Positions 51,584 through 60,171 of a stretch of 64,000 nucleotides of DNA are shown here, in pieces. Origin of the DNA: an uncultured Sphingomonadaceae bacterium (GTDB taxonomy: Bacteria; Pseudomonadota; Alphaproteobacteria; Sphingomonadales; Sphingomonadaceae); the NCBI GenBank assembly GCA_947499255.1, contig CANMNF010000001.1, forward strand, positions 1,240,001 through 1,304,000. Reading direction: 5' to 3'. Both the position numbers and the translations under genes were made by a program. The notes beneath the pieces were generated by a model. The model saw only the letters and a program-made list of their open reading frames with translations. It searched no databases and had not been told where the DNA came from. The first letter of the stretch is position 1. Each line of letters begins with the position of its first letter.

Positions 51584-53179
51584 TTCGATTTCATCATTGT
51601 TGGCGGCGGATCGGCGGGCTGCGTTCTGGCCAATCGTCTGTCGGCAAATCCAGCAAACAGCGTTCTGTTGATCGAGGCAGGTGGGCGCGATCTGTCACCG
51701 TTTATCAAAGTGCCAGCAGCGATCATCAAGCTGATCGGCAATCCGGCCTATGACTGGGGATTTTCGGTTGAGCCAGATGCCAGCCGCAAGGGGCGGCAGG
51801 ATTACTGGCCAGCGGGCAAAGTTCTGGGTGGCAGCAGCTCCATCAATGGTATGCTCTATGTCCGCGGCGCACCGCAGGATTACGATAGCTGGGCAGAGGC
51901 TGGAAATACCGGTTGGAGTTATGCCAAATGCGAACCCTATTTTCGCAAGCTTGAAAATTGCACTTTTGATACAGGGCAAGATCGCGGGTCGCTTGGCCCG
52001 CAAGCGATCAGCCATTTGCGCACGCGCCATGCCCTTGCAACGCCCTTTGTTGAGGCCGCGCAATCAGCAGGCCTGGCAAAGAACTCCGATTACAATTCCG
52101 GCTCGCAAGAGGGGATCGATGCGCCGCAATTGACGCAGCTTCGCGGGCGCCGTTTTAGTGCCGCCGACGGCTATCTAAAGCCAGCCAGGAACAGGCAGAA
52201 CCTCACAATCATCACAGGTGCTGAAGCAAAACACCTGCTGTTCGAAGGGCAGCGCGCCATTGGGGTGTGCTACCATCGCAATGGCCAAGACCACGAGGTT
52301 TTCGCCCGTCGAGAGGTCATCTTGTCCGCTGGCGCCTTGCAATCGCCCAAGCTGCTCATGCTATCAGGAATTGGGCGCGGCGATGATCTCAAAGCGCTTG
52401 GTATAAAGGTGCGTTACAACAATCCCCATGTCGGGCAAAACCTGCTGGAGCATCCCAATGCGCAGCTTGGCTTCACTGTAGACCAGCGCACATTCAACCA
52501 AGAGATCAACAGCTTGCGCGTTGCGTGGCATGGCCTGCGATGGCTGTTGCAACGCAAAGGGCCTGCCACCAGCCCTTATCCCCATGCCCTTGGGTTTTTC
52601 CGCTCAACGCCTGACAAGCCGTCGCCTGACATCCAGTTCATGTTTGGCCCCTTTGGTTTTGAATTGACGCCTCAAGGCACGGTTCCCTCGCGCGATCCCA
52701 TGGTGACATTGGTGGTGGGCTTGTCCTATTCGCGCAGCACAGGAAGCCTCACTTTGCGCTCCAAGGACCATCGCGAAAAGCCGCGGATCGCGATTGAGAT
52801 GCTGTCAGATCAACGCGACATTGCAGATTTGACAGCGGGCTGCCGCTTTATCCGCGAGGTCATGGCAAATCCTCCTATAGCCAATCATGTGCAGGCTGAA
52901 ATGACGCCGGGCCACGATGTGCAGACTGACGATGAATGGGAAGACTATCTGCGCCGGACAGTGGACCCAACATATCACCCCATCAGCACATGCCGCATGG
53001 CTGTAAAAGCGTCTAAAGGCGTGGTCGATCCGCAGCTGCGTGTGCATGGGATCGGAGGCCTTCGCGTTGTCGATGCCAGCATTTTTCCAAGCCACATTAG
53101 CGGCAACATCAATGGCCCGGTCATGATGGTCGCTGAAAAGGCCGCCGACCTCATTCTTGCGGACCACGCTCTCGCCTGA
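51575..53179 (+). CDS. GMC oxidoreductase, choline/alcohol dehydrogenase type
   Basis: A 534-residue flavoenzyme of the BetA/alcohol dehydrogenase branch: FAD motif FIIVGGGSAGCVLANRLS, GMC signature 1 (GGSSSINGMLYVRGAPQDYD), signature 2 (SAGALQSPKLLMLSGIG), catalytic His in DPTYHPISTCRM and Asn in SGNINGPVMM. Cytosolic, no export signal, no Fe-S cysteines, so clearly distinct from the GMC protein at 32723. The ATG at 51575 is favoured by the spaced AAGGA. The substrate, a primary alcohol or polyol, is unknown. Confidence 0.9.
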   Translation: MQSFDFIIVGGGSAGCVLANRLSANPANSVLLIEAGGRDLSPFIKVPAAIIKLIGNPAYDWGFSVEPDASRKGRQDYWPAGKVLGGSSSINGMLYVRGAPQDYDSWAEAGNTGWSYAKCEPYFRKLENCTFDTGQDRGSLGPQAISHLRTRHALATPFVEAAQSAGLAKNSDYNSGSQEGIDAPQLTQLRGRRFSAADGYLKPARNRQNLTIITGAEAKHLLFEGQRAIGVCYHRNGQDHEVFARREVILSAGALQSPKLLMLSGIGRGDDLKALGIKVRYNNPHVGQNLLEHPNAQLGFTVDQRTFNQEINSLRVAWHGLRWLLQRKGPATSPYPHALGFFRSTPDKPSPDIQFMFGPFGFELTPQGTVPSRDPMVTLVVGLSYSRSTGSLTLRSKDHREKPRIAIEMLSDQRDIADLTAGCRFIREVMANPPIANHVQAEMTPGHDVQTDDEWEDYLRRTVDPTYHPISTCRMAVKASKGVVDPQLRVHGIGGLRVVDASIFPSHISGNINGPVMMVAEKAADLILADHALA

Positions 53180-53191
53180 CCACCGCTGCAA

Positions 53192-53206
53192 ATTGGTTTG
53201 ACCAAT
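53192..53206. promoter_or_regulatory. FadR/GntR-type operator before the Gfo/Idh-DUF1080 operon
   Basis: ATTGGT-TTG-ACCAAT is a perfect inverted repeat, 68 bases before the ATG at 53275 and just after the GMC stop. It matches the TTGGT-N3-ACCAA consensus of FadR-subfamily regulators and agrees at 12 of 15 positions with the site between manD and the FadR-type gene. Confidence 0.75.
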
Positions 53207-53274
53207 ATGGATGGGCCAGTTATCTCCGCGTTCAAAGAATTATGATCGCATAATCAAGATAGGGACGGTGCACG

Positions 53275-54600
53275 ATGGCGACACGGCGCGATATCATCAA
53301 AGGCGCAGCAGCGGCTGGCTCGGTTGCCAGTATTTCTACCCTCTCGCCTGCTGCTTACAGCCGTGTCCTGGGCGCGAATGACCGGGTTCGCGTGGCCGCA
53401 ATGGGCGTGCGTTCGCGCGGTCTTACATTGATGGAAGCCTTTGCCGATGCCGGCGCGGATGTCAGCCATGCTTTCGATGTCGATGCGCGCGTGGAGGCCG
53501 CGGTAAACGAAAAATTTGCTAAAATGGGGGAAGCCCCGCCCGCCTTTGGCAAAGATTTTCGCGTGGCGCTGGATGATCCCACCGTTGATATCATCATCGT
53601 TGCAACGCCCGATCACTGGCACACCCCCGCCAGCCTTATGGCTCTCTCTGCGGGCAAGCATGTCTATGTTGAAAAACCTTGCGGGCATAATGGCGCAGAA
53701 GGTGAAATGATCGCAGCGGCGCAGGCCAAATCCGGCTTGCATGTGCAAATGGGCAATCAACAACGCTCCTCCGCGCCATCGCAGGAATTGGTGCAGCGCA
53801 TCCACGACGGTGAGCTGGGCGAAATTTATCATGTGTACACATGGTACGCGAACAGGCGCGGCACCATCGGCCCATCTGCCTCTGCGGCAATCCCCGATTG
53901 GCTCGATTGGGAGCTATGGCAGGGACCCGCTCCGCGTCGCGATTATGAAGACCCCTGGGTGCATTATGATTGGCATTGGAATTGGCATTGGGGCACCGGG
54001 GAAACCTGCAACAACGCAGCGCACGAGCTCGATATCGCACGCTGGATTATTGATGCACAAAACCCCGAAAAGGTCAGCACGAGAGCGAGCCGCCGGTTCT
54101 TCACCGATGATGCCTGGCAGATGTATGATACGATGCACGCCGAATTCCTCTATCCCGGCGATGTGTCGATCGTTTGGGATGGTCATAGCTGTAACCAGGT
54201 AAACCAGTTTGGACGTGGGCGCGGCGCTTTGGCCTTTGGCACAAAAGGTTCGGCAATTGTGGATCGCGAAGGGTATGAAATCTTTGATCGCGGTGGCAAA
54301 CTTATCGATGAAAGCAAAGGCGGCGGCGGGAACACGAACACAGCGGACACACGTGGCGGCGGTAACCTGACCACGCTGCATTGCCGCAATCTGGTCGAGG
54401 TGGTGCAAGGCCGCACCAGCGCCCTCGCCTCTCCGATTGATGAAGGCGCAACGAGTACGTTGATGTGCCATCTGGCCAACATCTCCTATCGCACCGGTGC
54501 CGACATTACAGTTGATCCTGAAACCGGCAGAGTGGCCGAGAAATTCGCGCAACCTTATTGGGGCCGCGAATATGAACCGGGCTGGATGCCGACCATCTGA
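53275..54600 (+). CDS. Tat-exported Gfo/Idh/MocA family oxidoreductase
   Basis: A 441-residue oxidoreductase with an N-terminal Tat signal (MATRRDIIKGAAAAGSVAS) and a Rossmann domain starting VRVAAMGVRSRG. It has the family Lys in VYVEKPCGHN, QMGNQQRS, and the active-site GETCNNAAHELDIARWII. Exported members, like glucose-fructose oxidoreductase, carry a tightly bound nicotinamide cofactor through Tat. It is followed 37 bases later by the secreted DUF1080 protein, a pairing typical of 3-keto-sugar loci. Confidence 0.88.
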   Translation: MATRRDIIKGAAAAGSVASISTLSPAAYSRVLGANDRVRVAAMGVRSRGLTLMEAFADAGADVSHAFDVDARVEAAVNEKFAKMGEAPPAFGKDFRVALDDPTVDIIIVATPDHWHTPASLMALSAGKHVYVEKPCGHNGAEGEMIAAAQAKSGLHVQMGNQQRSSAPSQELVQRIHDGELGEIYHVYTWYANRRGTIGPSASAAIPDWLDWELWQGPAPRRDYEDPWVHYDWHWNWHWGTGETCNNAAHELDIARWIIDAQNPEKVSTRASRRFFTDDAWQMYDTMHAEFLYPGDVSIVWDGHSCNQVNQFGRGRGALAFGTKGSAIVDREGYEIFDRGGKLIDESKGGGGNTNTADTRGGGNLTTLHCRNLVEVVQGRTSALASPIDEGATSTLMCHLANISYRTGADITVDPETGRVAEKFAQPYWGREYEPGWMPTI

Positions 54601-54637
54601 TGCAGAACACACGTTGCACAATAGACAAGGCTTGATC

Positions 54638-56077
54638 ATGATTGCCAAAACCCTTTTCCCCGCCGCCGCAGCTAGCATCTTGCTTACCCTTACCCCGGCC
54701 CACGCGCATGAGCATGAGCACGAGCATGAGGGCGATTGGGTGGAATTGTTTGACGGCGAAACGCTTGATGGATGGTCAACCAAAGGCGGTGCCGCGCCGT
54801 TTGAAGTGGTCGATGGCGTAATAGTGGGAACAGCGGTTCCCAATACTCCCAACACCTTTCTTACGACCGACACAATCTATGACGATTTCATTTTTGAGAT
54901 TGATGTGAAGGTCGAAGGCGGATTGAATTCTGGCGTTATGTTCCGTGCGGATGCCCGGCCCGATTATCGCAATGGCCGGGTGCATGGCTTTCAAGCTGAG
55001 CTGGACAATTCCCCGCGCCGTTGGAGCGGCGGCATTTTTGAAGAACAGATGCGTGGCTGGCTTTATCCGCTGACCCGCAATCCATCCTGCCAAAACGCCT
55101 TCAAACGCGGAGAATGGAACTCCTATCGGATCGAAGCGCTGGGCGATACGGTACAAATTGTGCTTAATGATACGCCATGTTCGCGCCTGCTTGATCCAGC
55201 GGGGCGGACCGAAGGGTTTTTCGGCCTGCAAGTGCATTCGGTTGGCAATAACCCGGCAATGGGTGCGTCCGGAGATAAGGCAAACTTCCGCAATATGCGC
55301 ATCAAGACGGATATCGACGCGGATGATTTGACGGTGTTTCCGGCGAATATTGTCGAGATCAACAGCCGCCCTAACACCTTATCAAAACGCGAAGTTTTGC
55401 ATGGTTGGCAATTGCTGTGGGATGGTGAGACAACGCAAGGCTGGCGCAGCGCGCGCGGCGAAAACTTCCCTGAACGCGGGTGGCGCATTGCCGATGGAAT
55501 GTTGATGGTCGAAGCTTCTGATGGCGGGGAATCCACCAATGGCGGTGACATCATCACCACTGACGAATATTCCGATTTCGAACTGCAATTGCAGTTCCGC
55601 ATCACGCCCGGCGCGAATAGCGGGATCAAATATTTCGTCGATCCAGACCTTTTGAAAGGCGAAGGTTCGGCCATCGGGTTAGAGTTTCAGATACTTGATG
55701 ATGAGCTGCATCCCGATGCGAATATGGGCGTTGCAGGCAAGCGCAAAACCGGCTCCTTATATGATCTGATCCGCGCTGATAATTTGAGCGAGATCGGCAT
55801 GCGCCGGGCCAAGCGAAATCTGCCAGCGGGCCAATGGAACCACGCGCGCATCGTTTCGCGCGGGGGCCATATCACGCATTATCTCAACCATGTGAAAGTG
55901 GTTGAATATGATCGCTTTTCACAAACATTCGCGGCGCTGGTCGAGTATTCAAAATATGCCGATTGGGAGAATTTTGGGCGCTGGCCGACCGGACCGATCC
56001 TGTTGCAGGATCACGGTGACGAAGTGGCGTTCCGCAGCATCAAGATCCGCGAATTGACCAACGCCGAAGCTGAATAA
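54638..56077 (+). CDS. Secreted protein with two DUF1080 (3-keto-disaccharide hydrolase) domains
   Basis: A 479-residue protein with signal peptide ending TPAHA, directly followed by HEHEHEHE, a run of alternating His and Glu that could bind metal. Domain 1 (about 35-225: WVELFDGETLDGW, NSGVMFRADAR, FKRGEWNSYRIEALG) and domain 2 (about 250-470: WQLLWDGETTQGW, NSGIKYFVD, LPAGQWNHARIVSRGGHITHYLN) are both DUF1080/PF06439 concanavalin-like folds, a family now associated with hydrolysis of 3-keto-glycosides. The ATG at 54638 places the signal at the N-terminus; the open frame further upstream overlaps the preceding gene. Convergent with manD. Confidence 0.88.
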   Translation: MIAKTLFPAAAASILLTLTPAHAHEHEHEHEGDWVELFDGETLDGWSTKGGAAPFEVVDGVIVGTAVPNTPNTFLTTDTIYDDFIFEIDVKVEGGLNSGVMFRADARPDYRNGRVHGFQAELDNSPRRWSGGIFEEQMRGWLYPLTRNPSCQNAFKRGEWNSYRIEALGDTVQIVLNDTPCSRLLDPAGRTEGFFGLQVHSVGNNPAMGASGDKANFRNMRIKTDIDADDLTVFPANIVEINSRPNTLSKREVLHGWQLLWDGETTQGWRSARGENFPERGWRIADGMLMVEASDGGESTNGGDIITTDEYSDFELQLQFRITPGANSGIKYFVDPDLLKGEGSAIGLEFQILDDELHPDANMGVAGKRKTGSLYDLIRADNLSEIGMRRAKRNLPAGQWNHARIVSRGGHITHYLNHVKVVEYDRFSQTFAALVEYSKYADWENFGRWPTGPILLQDHGDEVAFRSIKIRELTNAEAE

Positions 56078-56089
56078 TCACAGCGCCCA

Positions 56090-57298
56090 TCACCAGTTCC
56101 ACATCGTCCCGTCTTCCAAACGGGCGATGGGGAGCTGCTTGGGCGAATACGGATATTTCGCGGCCAGTTGTTCATCGATATCTACGCCAATGCCGGGCGT
56201 ATCGTCCAGATGCAGATAGCCATCATCGAAGTGATAGGAATGCGGAAACACTGCATCCGTTTCTGGCGTGTGGCGCATATATTCCTGAATGCCGAAATTG
56301 GGCACCCACATATCGAAATTCAGCGCAGCACCCATGCAAGCTGGCGATAGGTCAGTCGCACCATGAAAGCCCGTGCGCACCTGATACAAAGCAGCCAAGC
56401 CGGCGATCTGGCGCAGATGCGTGATCCCGCCAGCATGAACGATTGTGGCGCGGATATAATCGATCAATTGCTCTGATATCAGTTGCCGACAATCGTGGAT
56501 CGAGTTGAAGATTTCCCCGATGGCCAGCGGCGTAACAGTATGCTGGCGCACCAGTCGCAACGCTTCCTGATTTTCAGCAGGCGTACAATCTTCCATCCAG
56601 AAAAGCCGATACGGCTCTAGGCTTTTGCCCAATCGGCCCGCTTCTATTGGCGTGAGGCGGTGATGTACATCGTGCAGCAGCTCCACTCCCATGCCATATT
56701 CGTCGCGGATGCGGGCAAACAGCTTGGGCGCAAAATCGAGATAGGCCGAGGTGTTCCACAAGGTTTCCGTTGGCAGCGCATCATCGGCAGGCTCGTAATA
56801 AAGATCGCCCCGGCCCACGCCATAAGCGCCTTTGACACCCGGAATGCCGCTTTGCGCGCGGATCGCTTTATAGCCCAGGTCGATATAGCGCCCGACCGCA
56901 TCCGCAGTCTCTTCGATATCGGCACCATTGGCGTGGCCATAGACGAGCACTTTGTCGCGCGATGCACCGCCCAAAAGTTGGTAAACCGGCATCCCGGCTG
57001 CCTTGCCCTTGATATCCCACAAGGCGACATCGACGGCGGAAATCGCGCTCATCGTGATGGGGCCGCGCCGCCAATAGGCTCCGCGATAAAGCAACTGCCA
57101 GATATCTTCGATCCGGCTCGCATCGCGCCCTATCAAAAGCGGGACGACATGATCTTCAAGATAAGCGACAACAGCCTTTTCACGGCCATTCAAAGTCGCA
57201 TCGCCAATACCATAGACACCTTGATCTGTTTCGATCTTGAGGGTGACGAAATTGCGCCCCGGGCAGGTCACAATTACCCGTGCTGCGGTGATTTTCAT
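56090..57298 (-). CDS. manD: D-mannonate dehydratase, enolase superfamily
   Basis: Dehydrates D-mannonate to 2-keto-3-deoxygluconate. The 402-residue enzyme has every ManD catalytic residue at the expected number: Arg147, Tyr159, metal ligands Asp210, Glu236 and Glu262, and His212 (in LLHDVHHR), matching the Novosphingobium enzyme from memory. This points to the high-efficiency branch rather than RspA-like proteins of uncertain role. The ATG at 57298, not 57337, is chosen because AGGAGG lies four bases upstream. It diverges from the FadR-type regulator across an operator. Confidence 0.94.
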   Translation of the reverse strand: MKITAARVIVTCPGRNFVTLKIETDQGVYGIGDATLNGREKAVVAYLEDHVVPLLIGRDASRIEDIWQLLYRGAYWRRGPITMSAISAVDVALWDIKGKAAGMPVYQLLGGASRDKVLVYGHANGADIEETADAVGRYIDLGYKAIRAQSGIPGVKGAYGVGRGDLYYEPADDALPTETLWNTSAYLDFAPKLFARIRDEYGMGVELLHDVHHRLTPIEAGRLGKSLEPYRLFWMEDCTPAENQEALRLVRQHTVTPLAIGEIFNSIHDCRQLISEQLIDYIRATIVHAGGITHLRQIAGLAALYQVRTGFHGATDLSPACMGAALNFDMWVPNFGIQEYMRHTPETDAVFPHSYHFDDGYLHLDDTPGIGVDIDEQLAAKYPYSPKQLPIARLEDGTMWNW

Positions 57299-57342
57299 GG
57301 GGCCTCCTGTTGATCCCTTTGCCCTTGGCTCAACCATGCTGT

Positions 57343-57379
57343 ATTGGTTAGCGAAGTTTGTCTAACTGGTCAGACCAAT
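57343..57379. promoter_or_regulatory. FadR/GntR-type operator between manD and its regulator
   Basis: ACTGGT-CAG-ACCAAT at 57365-57379 has a core perfect palindrome TGGTC-A-GACCA. A half site ATTGGT lies at 57343-57348, 22 bases away, about two helical turns. The site is 16 bases before the regulator ATG and suits control of both directions. Confidence 0.75.
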
Positions 57380-57395
57380 TGTCACAAGGAAGTAT

Positions 57396-58142
57396 ATGAA
57401 AGGCCATCGCCTTTATGAACGCGTCGCGCGCGAATTGGCGCAAGTGATAGCCTCCAGGCGCTATGCCTTGGGGGATCGCATACCGTCAGAACGGCTTTTG
57501 GCACAGCAGTTTGCAGTCAGCCGGCCCACCATTCGCGAAGCCATGATCGCGCTGGAAGTGGATGGCATGGTCGAAGTAGTCACCGGATCGGGCGTCTATG
57601 TCCGCGCGCATTCACCCAAAACCTCTGTGCCTGCCACCGGTGATATCGGCCCGTTTGAATTGTTCGAAGCGCGCGCCGCGATTGAAGGTGAGGCGGCTGC
57701 GATGGCCGCGCGCAATATTGACGAAGCTGATCTTGCGTTGCTGGAACAGCTGATCGGTGAAATGGATGCGGCAAACAAGCGCACTATTCCCGAAGCCGAA
57801 GATGTCGATCGCCAGTTTCACCTCACGATCGCGCGCACCAGCAACAATTCCGCGGTAGAGATGTGTGTCACCATGCTGTGGGATGCACGTGCAGCCTCGT
57901 TGCAAAATGTGAAGTTTATGGAAAAGGTTCATGCCGAAGGGATTACGCCGCGTATTGATGAGCATTGGGCAATTCTGACAGCTTTGAAATCGGGCGATGC
58001 CGAAGCAAGCCGCAAGGCGATGCGCGCACATTTGCGGCGCGTGGCCGATATGGTGTTTGACGCGACAGAGGCCGAAGCTGTGGAACGGGTAAAGGCGCAA
58101 CTAGCAGGCGAGCGCCGCCGCTTTGCTGCATTGGGACAATAA
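57396..58142 (+). CDS. FadR-subfamily GntR transcriptional regulator (hexuronate type)
   Basis: A 248-residue regulator: N-terminal GntR winged helix (IPSERLLAQQFAVSRPTIREAMIALEVDGMVEVVTGSGVYV) and a C-terminal FCD effector domain with metal-binding Asp/His (DVDRQFHLTIARTSNN, DEHWAILTALKSGD, ..AHLRR). The layout beside manD and uxaC resembles ExuR/UxuR, whose ligands are hexuronates or fructuronate. uxaC starts four bases after its stop, so regulator and enzyme are co-transcribed. Confidence 0.92.
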   Translation: MKGHRLYERVARELAQVIASRRYALGDRIPSERLLAQQFAVSRPTIREAMIALEVDGMVEVVTGSGVYVRAHSPKTSVPATGDIGPFELFEARAAIEGEAAAMAARNIDEADLALLEQLIGEMDAANKRTIPEAEDVDRQFHLTIARTSNNSAVEMCVTMLWDARAASLQNVKFMEKVHAEGITPRIDEHWAILTALKSGDAEASRKAMRAHLRRVADMVFDATEAEAVERVKAQLAGERRRFAALGQ

Positions 58143-58145
58143 TTC

Positions 58146-59555
58146 ATGACACGATTGCTCAACGACGATTTTCTGCTGCCCCCAGATCCGGGCACGCGCG
58201 CCATCGCGCGGCGCCTGTACGATACCATCGCTGGCCTGCCGATTGTAAGCCCGCATGGTCATACGGCCCCGGCCTGGTTCGCAGATAATACACCGTTTAG
58301 CGACCCCGCCGAGCTTTTGATCACGCCCGATCACTATGTCTTTCGGATGCTGTATTCTGCCGGAGTGCGATTGGAGGATCTGGGCATTGCTCCCCAAGAT
58401 GGCAGCGATTTTGAGCGTGATCCGCGCGCAATTTGGCACACCTTTGCCAAGCATTATCACCTGTTCGCTGGCACGCCTTCGCGAATATGGCACGATTGGG
58501 TCTATGATCGCATTTTCGGCCTGACCAAGCCTTTGTCGAGCGATACCGCCGATCACTATTACGATGTTATTGCGGAGAAATTGGCCAGCCCCGAATTCGC
58601 TCCGCGCGCGCTGATGGATGCGTTCAAGATTGAAACGATTGCCACGACCGAGCAACCGCTCGATCCGCTGATCCATCATGCCAAGCTGATCAAGGATGGA
58701 TGGGGCAAAAGGGTGGTAACAACATTCCGTCCCGATAATGTGACGGACCCCGATTATGAAGGGTTTGCTGACAATCTCGCTGCTTTGTCGGGCATTACGG
58801 GCATCGCGGTGGAGAGCTATGACGGCTACCTTAAAGCGCTGCGAGACCGGCGCGTATTCTTTAAACAGCATGGCGCGACGGCGAGCGATCACAGTTACCC
58901 CACAGCCCAAACCGCTGATCTAAGCGATGAGGATGCCGCCGCGCTTTATCTGCGCATCCGAAGCGGAGGCGCAGCTCCGCAGGACAGGGCGCAGTTCCGC
59001 GCGCAAATGCTGACAGAGATGGCGCGGATGAGCGTGGAAGATGGCCTTGTGATGCAAGTGCATTGCGGGCCGCTGCGCAATCATAACGCGCCTTTATTTG
59101 AACGGTTTGGCCGCGATAAGGGCGCCGATATTCCTGACCGCATGGAATACACCCACGCCTTGCAGCCGCTCCTCAACAGGTTCGGCAATGATCCGCGCTT
59201 CTCGATGATCATCTTCACGCTGGATGAAAGCGTTTATGCACGAGAGCTGGCACCGCTGGCAGGGCATTATCCAGCGCTCAAGCTAGGCCCGCCCTGGTGG
59301 TTTCATGATAGCCCCGAAGGCATGCGCCGCTTCCGCGCGCTAACAACGGAGACGGCAGGGTTTTACAACACCGTCGGCTTTAATGACGATACGCGCGCTT
59401 TCCTGTCTATCCCCGCCCGGCACGATGTGGCGCGCAGAATGGATAGCGGTTTTCTGGCCGAAATGGTCGCAGATCATCGGCTGCGCGAAGATGAAGCGAT
59501 GCAGATCGCGCAGGATTTGACCTATAATCTGGTGAAACAGGCATATCGCTTTTGA
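58146..59555 (+). CDS. uxaC: Glucuronate/uronate isomerase
   Basis: Interconverts D-glucuronate and D-fructuronate, and galacturonate and tagaturonate. The 469-residue amidohydrolase-superfamily protein has an N-terminal metal motif (IVSPHGHTAPAWFADN), PDHYVFRMLYSAG, the TTEQPLDPLIHH segment, MQVHCGPLRNHN and LGPPWWFHDSPEGMRRF. Length equals E. coli UxaC. The reductase that would turn fructuronate into mannonate (UxuB) is not in the window. Convergent with modC four bases away. Confidence 0.95.
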   Translation: MTRLLNDDFLLPPDPGTRAIARRLYDTIAGLPIVSPHGHTAPAWFADNTPFSDPAELLITPDHYVFRMLYSAGVRLEDLGIAPQDGSDFERDPRAIWHTFAKHYHLFAGTPSRIWHDWVYDRIFGLTKPLSSDTADHYYDVIAEKLASPEFAPRALMDAFKIETIATTEQPLDPLIHHAKLIKDGWGKRVVTTFRPDNVTDPDYEGFADNLAALSGITGIAVESYDGYLKALRDRRVFFKQHGATASDHSYPTAQTADLSDEDAAALYLRIRSGGAAPQDRAQFRAQMLTEMARMSVEDGLVMQVHCGPLRNHNAPLFERFGRDKGADIPDRMEYTHALQPLLNRFGNDPRFSMIIFTLDESVYARELAPLAGHYPALKLGPPWWFHDSPEGMRRFRALTTETAGFYNTVGFNDDTRAFLSIPARHDVARRMDSGFLAEMVADHRLREDEAMQIAQDLTYNLVKQAYRF

Positions 59556-59559
59556 GCGA

Positions 59560-60171
59560 TCATCCCAAGCGCACCACATGACCAGCCAGCCGTGCGACTT
59601 GCGCCTCATCATGGCTAACCAGCAGGATCGGCAGATCAATCCGCTCAATCAATGCGGCCAGCACGTCCGCGCGCGATGCATCAAGCGAACTTGACGGTTC
59701 GTCCAGCAACAAGAAATCAGGTGCGCAAAGCAAAGCGCGCGCAATCGCGACACGCCGCGCCTCTCCGCCCGATAGGGTTGCTGGCCAACGGTCTTGCAAA
59801 TCGGCGATATCGAGCAGGCTGAGAAGCTCACTTTGTGCGATGGCCGCGGGCCGCCCGTCGGCCAGTTTTGCGCCGTAGGACAAATTTGCAGCGACTTTGC
59901 GATGAGGGAACAGCCGCATATCTTGAAACACAACGCCCGCGCGCCGATCCTGCGGGGCGATATCGATGCCTTGCGCGCTATCAAACAAGGTGCGTCCTGC
60001 GATCACAATCCGGCCACTTGCAGGCTGCGACAGGCCTGAAATGCAATGCAGCACGCTGGTTTTGCCAATACCTGACGGCCCGACCAGCGCGAGCACCCGC
60101 GCATTGGATTGCACGTCCAATGCAATGGCCCTCTCACCAATCTGATGAGATAGAGTGATCTCAAAGGACAT
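59560..60171 (-). CDS. modC: Molybdate ABC transporter ATPase, short form
   Basis: A 203-residue ATPase with Walker A GPSGIGKTS (about 31-39), Q-loop VVFQDMRLFPH, signature LSGGEARRVAIARAL and Walker B FLLLDEPSSSLD. It lacks the C-terminal molybdate-binding TOBE/Mop domain of full-length ModC (about 350 residues), so it cannot sense molybdate itself. It overlaps the modB stop by 11 bases. Function assigned from the ModA and ModB neighbours. Confidence 0.88.
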   Translation of the reverse strand: MSFEITLSHQIGERAIALDVQSNARVLALVGPSGIGKTSVLHCISGLSQPASGRIVIAGRTLFDSAQGIDIAPQDRRAGVVFQDMRLFPHRKVAANLSYGAKLADGRPAAIAQSELLSLLDIADLQDRWPATLSGGEARRVAIARALLCAPDFLLLDEPSSSLDASRADVLAALIERIDLPILLVSHDEAQVARLAGHVVRLG

